DNA of 64,000 bases from Flavobacterium psychrolimnae (lineage in GTDB: Bacteria; Bacteroidota; Bacteroidia; Flavobacteriales; Flavobacteriaceae): contig NZ_QNUX01000004.1 of NCBI RefSeq assembly GCF_003312425.1, forward strand, positions 62,001 through 126,000, in the 5' to 3' direction. The notes beneath the pieces were generated by a model that was not told where the DNA came from, did not search any database, and was given only the letters and a program-made list of their open reading frames with translations. Shown in pieces: positions 42,301-49,519 of the stretch. The position numbers were made by a program, and so were the translations under genes. How positions within the stretch are numbered: the stretch's first letter is position 1; each line of letters opens with the position of its first letter.

Positions 42301-43065
42301 GATGATACTTTTGGAATGGATTTTAATCGCGTTCGTATCAAAATGTTGAAAGTGATGCCATCCATAAAACGAGTTGGCAAATACGGAAGCGCCATCCAGT
42401 TTCAAACCAGTTTTGAAAGAATCACTGTGGAAGAAACCATGAATCGATTTGTAGACATTTCTGGAGATATAAGTCCATCTGTTTTTGATTACCAACAATT
42501 TGCCGGAGCAACCTTAAAATACAGTTTTGAAAATTACGATGTTCCCTCCTTTCCAACCATGGGAATGGGATTTTCGATTGCTGGTACTTGGAAAATGAAT
42601 TTGGATGACACCAAACGAAATTTCCCTGCCATAGAAAGTAAACTAAATTTTAACCATAAAATTGATGCTAACGGAAAATTAGTTTTGGCCACCATCCTGA
42701 GGGGAAAAATGGTATTGAATAACAATTTTGATTTTTATCAAGGTGCCACTTTAGGCGGTGATTATGATTTAAGAGGATTTAGAAACGAACGTTTTTTAGG
42801 AAACAAATCCTTTTATCAAAGTAGCGACGTACGCTGGAATTTAGGCAAAATAAAAAGAAGTATTATCCCAATGTCTTTCGGAGTTTTAGGAGGTTTTGAC
42901 TACGGGAGAGTTTGGTTAAAAGGCGAAAATTCAGAGAAATGGCACCAATCTTTTGGTGGCGGATTATGGCTTAACGGTCTGAATGCATTGACGGCACGTC
43001 TGACTTATTTTAAAAGTGCAGGTGAAGAAGCGCGAATAGCTTTTGGGTTAGGATTTGGATTTTAA
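39331..43065 (+). CDS. Lipoprotein-type three-part protein: metallophosphoesterase, kinase-like middle, outer-membrane barrel
   Basis: 1244 residues. The N-terminus looks like a lipoprotein signal (GFILFLSGLMMQSCA). A calcineurin-like phosphoesterase follows (about 55-370): LIGDAGN, FLGDNIYP, PGNHDWYSG, ALHHPLMSNG, VSGHDHNLQY. A middle region (about 450-660) has KEYVMRAMKKS, LYLVEERP, MLIGDWDRHEDQWRWG and PIPRDRDQAF, which resembles Fam20/HipA-like kinase catalytic and metal motifs. The C-terminus (about 900-1244) is BamA/surface-antigen-like barrel strands ending in FGLGFGF. It is probably outer membrane-bound with periplasmic enzymes. Its 3' end overlaps the convergent lipoprotein gene by 18 bp. 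Confidence 0.8.
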   Translation: MKLFSDNCFITFNKAGFILFLSGLMMQSCATHHAQFGQNIKNPVTLNATDSSKIAHTFYLIGDAGNTNEKTAKQTLADLENRLKKATENTTLLFLGDNIYPKGLPNTELTNERIIAESKLTNQLKLSKNFKGQTIFIPGNHDWYSGIKGLERQAKFVTEYLNDKKSFLPRKSCGIDDLEINKNLVLITIDSQWFLEDWDNSPTINDDCTIKTREAFFVEFENLLIKNQEKTVILALHHPLMSNGSHGGQFSVEKQLFPLEQKIPLPVLGSFANFLRKTSGVSPQDIQNKQYTLFIKRVKTLLQNQDNVIVVSGHDHNLQYIEKDNIKQIISGAGSKSEAAKAIFPNDFSYGRNGYATLAVYENGAAKVSFFGKEDNKEKLIYEQLVLDEKDDYNTKVFPSTFPKTTTSSIYTNKQTKKSGFYRFFFGNHYRKYYSLPIAAATTTIDTLFGGLQPKRSGGGHQSNSLQLTDKNGKEYVMRAMKKSTTRFLQAVAFKNQFIQDEFENTYADDLLSDFYTTAHPYTPFAVGNLAAKIGVAHTNPKLYYIPKHKALKNFNANFGDELYLVEERPTDSQINVTSFGNPLAIISTEDVMKNLHKDEKYSVDESAYIKARLFDMLIGDWDRHEDQWRWGDYQEGKKIIYKPIPRDRDQAFTKYDGALLFVLMKNVALRHMKPFNEKISNVKLMNREPYPLDLAFIKSADENEWIKQAKYIQENLSDADIDGAFTNLPDEVQDETIKDIKRKLKLRRNELHQSASTYYLVLQHTVLIVGTDKKDKFIIQNKEKNKLEIQVYRVKNGTDELQYTKNFTAKKTKKIWIYGLDDDDIFEVNGTSNSGIKIRLIGGQNEDSYVVENGRKIKIHDFKSKNNTYNLDSKSKVLLSDDYETSLYDYKKPKYNFFSALPNIGFNPDDGIKLGIVSGYVVNDFKQNPYTQKHSFKANYFFATKGYELIYNANFPKLFGKWNLDFESRFTSPNFTINYFGYGNETVNADDTFGMDFNRVRIKMLKVMPSIKRVGKYGSAIQFQTSFERITVEETMNRFVDISGDISPSVFDYQQFAGATLKYSFENYDVPSFPTMGMGFSIAGTWKMNLDDTKRNFPAIESKLNFNHKIDANGKLVLATILRGKMVLNNNFDFYQGATLGGDYDLRGFRNERFLGNKSFYQSSDVRWNLGKIKRSIIPMSFGVLGGFDYGRVWLKGENSEKWHQSFGGGLWLNGLNALTARLTYFKSAGEEARIAFGLGFGF

Positions 43066-43923
43066 CATTTTTATGGAAACATCGTAAACGTTTCCTCCCA
43101 GACTTTTGGTTCTTTCATCGGCAATTAATATTCGATCATTGTCGGTGAAGCAAGCCGCTTCTTTTTGGGAAAAATGATCTAATTCTAATATTGTTTTTGT
43201 ACCCTTTAGAAAATTATCCCCTTGAAAATTTTCAAATAAAAAGAGTTTATCATGAGTTAAAATTGCAACTTTAGTCTCGTCAGGGCTAATTGTTGCACTT
43301 GTAATGGCACAAGAATTATACACGTCACATGTCTTGAATTCCCCCATTAAAACCGCTTGATGAAAACCGGGTGTATTTGGAATTTTATATAAAAATGCGG
43401 TTCCATCAAATCCTTTGCTTCGGTTTTTAGTAAAGAGATAGAAATTATTTTTAAACTCAAAAAAACCCTCTACATCATAAAACATTTCGGATTTTTTAGG
43501 TGGAAAATCTTTTTGTTCCGGATAGGCAAAGGAAACTTTATAAACCGGATTTGTACCTTTAGAAGTTAAAGCGTTTTTTTCGATTTTATAAATGCTTAAA
43601 TCTTGTCTTTCATTATCATTATTACCAAAATCACCAATATATAAGTTACCTTCCTGATCTTTTGTAATATCCTCCCAATCGATATTCTCTGTGTTTTCGA
43701 TGGTAATAGTTCTCTCAATTTTGCCATTAGAGTCTAATCCATAAATTGCATTGGCATTGCCACGGTCTTCCAAAGTCCAAAGTAAATCCGTTTCAGGACT
43801 GTATATTATTCCTGAAACTTCTTTTAATTTGTTGGGCAACGCATAGAGAGTTGTCAAGGATTCCGATTCTTGCTGACAAGCAAACAGAGAAAAAACAACG
43901 ATAATAGAGCAATATTTTTTCAT
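43048..43923 (-). CDS. Lipoprotein with predicted beta-propeller (SdiA-regulated-like)
   Basis: 291 residues. The signal with lipobox VVFSLFACQQ suggests lipidation at the Cys near residue 16. The mature part is repetitive beta: LKEVSGIIYSPETDLLWTLED, IDWEDITKDQEGNLYIGDFGNN, YDVEGFFEFKNNFYLFTKNR, ITSATISPDETKVAIL and CFTDNDRILIADE. This order of blades resembles the SdiA-regulated/YjiK-type propeller, but the match is by eye. The function is unknown; it is probably periplasmic or surface. It overlaps the 3' end of the phosphoesterase-barrel gene. Confidence 0.7.
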   Translation of the reverse strand: MKKYCSIIVVFSLFACQQESESLTTLYALPNKLKEVSGIIYSPETDLLWTLEDRGNANAIYGLDSNGKIERTITIENTENIDWEDITKDQEGNLYIGDFGNNDNERQDLSIYKIEKNALTSKGTNPVYKVSFAYPEQKDFPPKKSEMFYDVEGFFEFKNNFYLFTKNRSKGFDGTAFLYKIPNTPGFHQAVLMGEFKTCDVYNSCAITSATISPDETKVAILTHDKLFLFENFQGDNFLKGTKTILELDHFSQKEAACFTDNDRILIADERTKSLGGNVYDVSIKMLKSKS

Positions 43924-43974
43924 ATTATTAAAACGATAATTGATACTAAACTGAATATTAAATACCAGAATACT

Positions 43975-45039
43975 TTAAATTCTATTTTTGAATACCTTAT
44001 TTCCTTTGAAATTTCGTGTGATAAATTCGAATGCTGCAGTCATAATATTCCCCATTGATTTAGCCTTTTTAAAATTCAAATCATTGGTATAACGGTACAA
44101 TTCCAGTTGCAATTGTTTCAAATGAGATTCAGGCGCAAGTTCATCTTCACCCATAATTTCTAACAACCTGTTTATTCTGTTTTCAGCAGAAAGAATTCTT
44201 TTGGCCAATACAGATCTTTCCTCATCTTTATATTGTTCAATAGAACTGTTTTGAAGTTTGTCTTTGACCAATTTTACCATTGGGTAATTCTCTTTAAAAA
44301 ACTGCGGACGATAGACTTTGAAATTTCCTTCATAACACTGTTGGTCAAAATCGATCGCACGTATTTTATAAACGACGTGATCAAAATCATGCGTGGGAAC
44401 AATCACATAATTATAGGAACGCATATCCCCTAATAATCGAATCATGCAGCGTTCATTGAACTTTACAAATTCTTTGGCTATTTGAGATTTCTCGGTTTCT
44501 GTACAATCAGCCAGTAAGGTTTTGATAAACACATCGCCGGGAATTCCCATAATATGTTCTTCAATCAAAGTGTCTTTATAGACTAAAAAGTTGATTTTAT
44601 CAGGCGAAAGAATGTGTTCCAGTTCTAAGCCATACACTCGGGAAGCATCGGCTTTCTTGATGTAAAAATGAGTGTAATTGTCATTGAGAATATTTCTCAC
44701 TTTTATTCGGAATGGTTTCGAATTCCCAAAAGTGCAATAATCAATGGAATCCACATTTAAGAATTTGATAATCCCCAAATTTCCATCCGAGTGTAACAAC
44801 GAATAGATTTTTTTTAGATTCAAATCAATTTCTTCTCTTTCAAATTCATTGTAATAAACCCTAATCCATAAGGTATCCTGATCGTTTTTATCATAAACCG
44901 TTACAGACCCTGAAAAGCGTAATAAATCATCGTAAAAAATTGAAACTTTAGATATCCGATCAAAACGCTCTAAATACTCCAAAAGGGAATCATTTATAGG
45001 ATATGATGGTTTTTTGAAAAGCATTATTGGCTCACTCAT
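43975..45039 (-). CDS. Cytosolic kinase-like protein of unknown function
   Basis: 354 residues, no signal or membrane helix. I do not recognise a named family, but motifs suggest a protein/aminoglycoside-kinase-like fold. Candidates are FYIKKADASRVYGLELEHIL (a Lys then Glu), LIEEHIMGIPGDVFIK (hinge), MIRLLGDMRSYNYVIVP (compare the HGDxxxxNxL catalytic loop) and YKIRAIDFDQQCYEG (compare DFG). The C-terminus is helical and charged. It lies beside the phosphoesterase/kinase-like/barrel gene and a lipoprotein and has its own -7 box at 45056-45063. Confidence 0.6.
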   Translation of the reverse strand: MSEPIMLFKKPSYPINDSLLEYLERFDRISKVSIFYDDLLRFSGSVTVYDKNDQDTLWIRVYYNEFEREEIDLNLKKIYSLLHSDGNLGIIKFLNVDSIDYCTFGNSKPFRIKVRNILNDNYTHFYIKKADASRVYGLELEHILSPDKINFLVYKDTLIEEHIMGIPGDVFIKTLLADCTETEKSQIAKEFVKFNERCMIRLLGDMRSYNYVIVPTHDFDHVVYKIRAIDFDQQCYEGNFKVYRPQFFKENYPMVKLVKDKLQNSSIEQYKDEERSVLAKRILSAENRINRLLEIMGEDELAPESHLKQLQLELYRYTNDLNFKKAKSMGNIMTAAFEFITRNFKGNKVFKNRI

Positions 45040-45055
45040 TGGAAAAAATTTAATA

Positions 45056-45063
45056 CAAAATTA
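45056..45063 (-). promoter_or_regulatory. -7 promoter box for the kinase-like gene
   Basis: The minus strand reads TAATTTTG, a full TAnnTTTG match 16 bp before the ATG at 45039. Confidence 0.6.
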
Positions 45064-45388
45064 CAATAAATTAACCTGCTGAATGGGAATAGTTTCTAAA
45101 TATATACCCGTTTCAAATTGAATAATTTAAAGAGAAAACAGATCAAAAATTTAAAAACAGAAAGTTAAACTTCCATAAAGAGTATCCTTTCAAATTTTCA
45201 CCAATTAAATAATAGAAATAACATTTCATCCTGCAGAAAAACTAAACTGAATAATCTATTTCAAAGTTCAAACAAAAACAGAAATGGATTTATTGTTAAA
45301 TCTCTAGTAAGTTATTTATAAATTTTAGTTTCGACTTGGTGAAGAAGTCTTTTTATGTTAAAAAAACCGACACCGAAGATATTAGTTT

Positions 45389-45396
45389 TATATTTG
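45389..45396 (+). promoter_or_regulatory. -7 promoter box for the PAS histidine kinase pair
   Basis: TATATTTG, a full TAnnTTTG match 37 bp before the ATG at 45434. Confidence 0.55.
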
Positions 45397-45433
45397 AAAG
45401 CCCCCAATGCCTTAAAATATTTAAAACCTACTA

Positions 45434-47263
45434 ATGACAGATAAACTTGAACTCTATTTCAAGGCTGCGCAATCAGCCAAGATTGGTATTTGGAAAATGA
45501 ATTTAGAAACCAATCACATTTTCTGGGATATGGTTACAAAGTGTATTCTGGAAGTTTCCGATGATTTTGAGCCTGTTTACGGTAGTGGAATCAATTTTTA
45601 CACTGCTGGTCCAAATAGAGAGCGAATTGCAATACTTGTCGAAAAAGCAATCAGCGAAGGGATTTCATTTGAAGACAAATTTGAAATAACGACGGCAAAA
45701 AACAATATTAAATATGTAGAATGCATTTGTCAAGTAGAATTTATTGATGGAAAACCTTTCAATTTATTGGGTACTTTTCAAGATATCACAAATGAGCAAA
45801 ATTTAATTAATGAACTTCAATTAAATGTAGAAAAATTTTCGTCTATATTTTCGAGTGCTAATGACGCTATTTTTATTATTGACACTTCTAACGGGGTTAT
45901 TACAGATTGCAATCCGAGATCCGAAGAACTCACCGGATATCAAATTTCTGAATTAAAAGGTCTTCACAATTCTAGACTTTTTCCAGAGGAACACAGGCAG
46001 GAAGCACGATATTTTCTTAGATATAATTTATCCAGGAATCAATATACCGTAAATGAAACGTATATAAAAACTAAATGGGGAGATTCAATTCCTGTCGAGA
46101 TAGCCTCCGGAAAGAAATTTCAGGTGGGAGATATCACGTATCTAGTGTGTTATATCAGAGATACCAGTGAAAGAAAAAATGTTGAAAACAAATTGAATTT
46201 ACTTTCACTTGCTGCTTCCGAAACTACAGATACAATTGTAATTGCAGATGCAAAAGGAGTTGCGGTTTGGGCAAACCAAGCATATCTAGATCTTACGGGT
46301 TTAGAAATGGAAGAAGTAATAGGACAGAAACCAGGCTATTTATCCAAAGGTCCTGAAACGGATGAACAAGCTACTTTATTGATGAAAAAAGCAATCGAAA
46401 ATAAAGAAAGCATAAAAATCACGATACTCAATTACACTAAAAATAAAGAAAAATACTGGTTTGAGTTGAATATTACGACAGTATTTGACAGCGAGAATAA
46501 CTTTATAAATTTCATTGGTGTAGGCCGAAATGTTACGTCAAGAATTGAAAAAGAGTTAGAATTAAAAAAACTCTTAGAAGTCACAAGCAGTCAAAACAAC
46601 AAATTATACAATTTCACACACATTGTTTCCCATAACATCCGTTCCCATACCAGCAACCTTTCTATGGTTGTTGACGTGATTGAAAATACAGATGATGTTC
46701 ATGAGAAACTTTCGTATTTTGACCTGTTCAAAGAAGGAACCGAAAAACTATCGGAAACCATTGAATATTTAAACGAAATTATAACTATTCAACAAAAAAC
46801 AAATATTGAAAAGAAAGAAATTCGTTTAAAGCAAGAAATCGAAAAAACAAAAAAGTCATTACGTTTAGCAATAAAAGAAAGTAAAATACAAATTACTGAC
46901 ACCATTCCTGATGATTTAATTGTTACTGCAATTCCCGCATACTTAGACAGTATTTTACTAAATTTGTTTACAAATGCCATAAAATACAAATCACCAAGAC
47001 GAAATGCTACCTTAACAATAGGATTTGAAATTATTGAAAATTATATTGTAATAAATTTTAGAGACAATGGTCTAGGATTAAATTTAGAAAAAAACGGTCA
47101 TAAACTTTTTGGAATGTATAAAACGTTCCACGGTAATGAAGATGCAAAAGGGATTGGTTTATTCATAACCAAAAACCAACTGGAAGCTATGGATGGCAAA
47201 ATTGAAGTAGAAAGTGAAGAAGGTCAAGGTTCTAATTTTAAAATTTATCTAAATGAAAAATAA
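45434..47263 (+). CDS. Soluble PAS-domain sensor histidine kinase
   Basis: 609 residues and no membrane helix. Three PAS-type domains occupy about 1-125, 130-250 and 255-375 (IFIIDTSNGVITDCNPRSEELTGYQ; IVIADAKGVAVWANQAYLDLTGLE). A His box follows in FTHIVSHNIRSHTSNLSMV (phospho-His about residue 400), and the ATPase domain has NLFTNAIKYKSP, FRDNGLGLNLE and KGIGLFITKNQLEAMDG. The His box is SHNIRSH rather than SHELRTP. The single-domain response regulator overlaps its end by 11 bp, so they form a pair. The signal is unknown; three PAS domains suggest cytosolic redox, gas or ligand sensing. Confidence 0.9.
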   Translation: MTDKLELYFKAAQSAKIGIWKMNLETNHIFWDMVTKCILEVSDDFEPVYGSGINFYTAGPNRERIAILVEKAISEGISFEDKFEITTAKNNIKYVECICQVEFIDGKPFNLLGTFQDITNEQNLINELQLNVEKFSSIFSSANDAIFIIDTSNGVITDCNPRSEELTGYQISELKGLHNSRLFPEEHRQEARYFLRYNLSRNQYTVNETYIKTKWGDSIPVEIASGKKFQVGDITYLVCYIRDTSERKNVENKLNLLSLAASETTDTIVIADAKGVAVWANQAYLDLTGLEMEEVIGQKPGYLSKGPETDEQATLLMKKAIENKESIKITILNYTKNKEKYWFELNITTVFDSENNFINFIGVGRNVTSRIEKELELKKLLEVTSSQNNKLYNFTHIVSHNIRSHTSNLSMVVDVIENTDDVHEKLSYFDLFKEGTEKLSETIEYLNEIITIQQKTNIEKKEIRLKQEIEKTKKSLRLAIKESKIQITDTIPDDLIVTAIPAYLDSILLNLFTNAIKYKSPRRNATLTIGFEIIENYIVINFRDNGLGLNLEKNGHKLFGMYKTFHGNEDAKGIGLFITKNQLEAMDGKIEVESEEGQGSNFKIYLNEK

Positions 47264-47654
47264 ATTGACGTATATCATTGATGATGATAAATTAACCGTG
47301 AAACTAATGAGCATTCTCATTTCTAAAAATGATTTTTGTGAGGAAATCCAATCCTTTTATAACGCGCAACACGCGATTGATAAATTAAAACAAAATGACC
47401 TTGAAGATGGATTTTTACCCGATGCCATTTTGCTGGACTTGAATATGCCTTTCATGGACGGATGGCAGTTTTTAGATGAATTTATTTTATTATCCCTAAA
47501 AAAAGAAATCTCTATTTTCATCATGACTTCTTCTATAGACCCTGCTGATATTGAGATGGCAAAAAAATATAGCGTTGTTAAACAGTACATTATGAAGCCC
47601 ATAACAGCCGAAAAATTAAATACGCTCTGCCTCTTAATTGGAGAAATAAACTAA
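47253..47654 (+). CDS. Single-domain response regulator
   Basis: 133 residues, a receiver domain only: YIIDDDKLTVKLM (acidic pocket), DAILLDLNMPFMDGWQFLDEF (phospho-Asp), MTSSIDPADIEMAKKYSVV and YIMKPI (conserved Lys). There is no output domain, so it probably acts by protein contact or in a phosphorelay. It overlaps the kinase gene by 11 bp, implying translational coupling. It is paralogous to the regulator at 60240-60653. Confidence 0.93.
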   Translation: MKNKLTYIIDDDKLTVKLMSILISKNDFCEEIQSFYNAQHAIDKLKQNDLEDGFLPDAILLDLNMPFMDGWQFLDEFILLSLKKEISIFIMTSSIDPADIEMAKKYSVVKQYIMKPITAEKLNTLCLLIGEIN

Positions 47655-47711
47655 TTCCGATTAAATAGTAACAAATTCCTTTCTTGTTCGTCCTATATAA
47701 AACTGTAAAAG

Positions 47712-48617
47712 ATGAACCCATTGGAAACGATACTTTCTATCAAAAATCTCAACAAACGTTATGGCGCACTTCAAGCACTAAAAAACGTTTCTTTCGATAT
47801 TCATAAAGGCAATGTGTATGGAATTCTGGGGCCCAATGGTAGCGGAAAATCAACAACTTTAGGTATCGCTCTGAATGTGGTCAATAAAACTTCTGGAGAA
47901 TACAGCTGGTTTGGCGGTACAATGGAAACTCATGAAGCCCTAAAAAAAGTGGGAGCAATCATAGAAAGACCCAACTTTTATCCCTACATGACCGCTAAGG
48001 AAAACTTGGAACTGGTTTGTAAAATCAAAGGAATAAACTATGCTAAAGTCAACGAAAAATTGGAATTAGTAGGTTTAACAGATCGTCAAAACAGCAAATT
48101 CAGTACTTTTTCTCTAGGGATGAAACAACGCTTAGCCATAGCCTCAGCCCTATTGAATGATCCTGAAATTTTAATTCTCGACGAACCCACAAATGGTTTA
48201 GATCCTCAGGGAATTCATCAAATAAGAGATATTATCAAACAAATTGCAGCCAAAGGAACTACAATTTTACTGGCTTCTCATTTATTGGATGAAGTAGAAA
48301 AAGTGTGTACGCATGTTTTGGTTTTAAGAAAAGGCGAGATTTTATACACCGGATTAGTAGACGGAATGTCTGCAAACGAAGGTTTCTTTGAAATACATGC
48401 TGATGATATTGACAATTTAATAGTAGTGGTACAAACACATCCTGCCGTAAAAAAGGTTGTGAATGAAGAAGGAAAGGTTTTAGTTTATTTAAAAGACGAC
48501 TTAGACGCAAAAGAATTAAACCGATTTCTTTTTGAAAAAAACATCATATTAAATCACTTGGTTAAGCGAAAAAACAGCTTGGAAGAACAATTTTTGGAAT
48601 TGACAAAAAATCAATAA
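47712..48617 (+). CDS. ABC transporter ATP-binding protein
   Basis: 301 residues. Walker A GILGPNGSGKSTT (about residues 36-48), signature FSLGMKQRLAIASALLNDPEILILDEPTNGLDP with Walker B, and the H-loop in LLASHLLDEVEKV. After the nucleotide domain a short C-terminal extension follows, as in bacitracin-resistance/BcrA-like and gliding-type exporters. It pairs with the permease that starts 51 bp downstream. The substrate is unknown. Confidence 0.94.
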   Translation: MNPLETILSIKNLNKRYGALQALKNVSFDIHKGNVYGILGPNGSGKSTTLGIALNVVNKTSGEYSWFGGTMETHEALKKVGAIIERPNFYPYMTAKENLELVCKIKGINYAKVNEKLELVGLTDRQNSKFSTFSLGMKQRLAIASALLNDPEILILDEPTNGLDPQGIHQIRDIIKQIAAKGTTILLASHLLDEVEKVCTHVLVLRKGEILYTGLVDGMSANEGFFEIHADDIDNLIVVVQTHPAVKKVVNEEGKVLVYLKDDLDAKELNRFLFEKNIILNHLVKRKNSLEEQFLELTKNQ

Positions 48618-48667
48618 CAGCGGTCTTACTAATCACAACCATTTAAAACTTAAATCACAATTTTATA

Positions 48668-49504
48668 ATGAAACGACTTCTCTCAATAGAACTTCAAAAA
48701 ATCTGGAAAAACAAAGCAAGCCGGGTTTTGACTTTGACCTATTTTATCCTTTTAACCTTCATTGCATTAATCGCCTCGATAAAATTTGACTTAGGTATTT
48801 TCAAATTTCATCTTGCGGAAATGGGAATATTCAATTTCCCTTTTATTTGGCATTTCAATACTTATATTGCGGCCGTTTTAAAATTGTTTTTAGCAATTGT
48901 AATAGTTTCCATGATGGCAAACGAATACAGTTATGGAACGCTGAAACAAAATTTAATTGATGGTATGAGCAAGAAAGAATTTATTCAATCTAAGTTTCTA
49001 ACCGTAGTTTTATTTGCAACAGTATCGACCGTTTTTATTTTTATAATGTCGCTTCTTTTAGGATTTAGCTTTTCTTCGTACACGGAAATTAGCATTGTAT
49101 TCTCGGATTTAGAATACTTGCTGGCCTATTTCATCAAATTAGTTGGATTTTTCTCTTTCTGTTTATTTTTAGGAATATTGGTCAAACGTTCTGCGTTTGC
49201 GCTGGGATTTCTATTGGTTTGGAATATTATTGAAGGGATTATCAAGGGAGTTTTGACTTTCAAAATTTTCCCTGAAAGTAAAACAGCAGCCTCAATTATG
49301 CAGTTTTTCCCTTTAGAATCCATGTCGAATTTAATTGTTGAACCTTTTTCCCGATTATCTGTAGTTAAAAACTTGGGAACACAAATTGGCTTAGATAATA
49401 TTAAAAAATATGATGTAGAATTATCATCCATTATTATTGTTTTATGCTGGACAGTGATTTTCATTTTCCTTTCCTATCGATTACTGAAAAATAGAGATTT
49501 ATAG
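48668..49504 (+). CDS. ABC-2-type transporter permease
   Basis: 278 residues with about six membrane helices (20-42, 68-88, 112-138, 150-172, 178-200 and 253-273). The start MKRLLSIELQKIWKNKASRVLTLTYFILL is typical of BcrB/ABC-2 permeases, and the loop NEYSYGTLKQNLIDGMSKKEF after helix 2 is the conserved ABC-2 coupling segment. It forms a pair with the ATPase upstream. The next gene, a T9SS-secreted protein, starts 15 bp later, so the three may be one transcript. Confidence 0.9.
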   Translation: MKRLLSIELQKIWKNKASRVLTLTYFILLTFIALIASIKFDLGIFKFHLAEMGIFNFPFIWHFNTYIAAVLKLFLAIVIVSMMANEYSYGTLKQNLIDGMSKKEFIQSKFLTVVLFATVSTVFIFIMSLLLGFSFSSYTEISIVFSDLEYLLAYFIKLVGFFSFCLFLGILVKRSAFALGFLLVWNIIEGIIKGVLTFKIFPESKTAASIMQFFPLESMSNLIVEPFSRLSVVKNLGTQIGLDNIKKYDVELSSIIIVLCWTVIFIFLSYRLLKNRDL

Positions 49505-49519
49505 TATCTTTACATCTCT

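Larger units (their letters stand above)
45040..45433. other. 394-bp gap between divergent genes
   Basis: A/T-rich intergenic stretch. It holds a minus-strand -7 box (45056-45063) and a plus-strand -7 box (45389-45396). No open reading frame, RNA gene or clear hairpin was seen in the rest. Confidence 0.6.
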
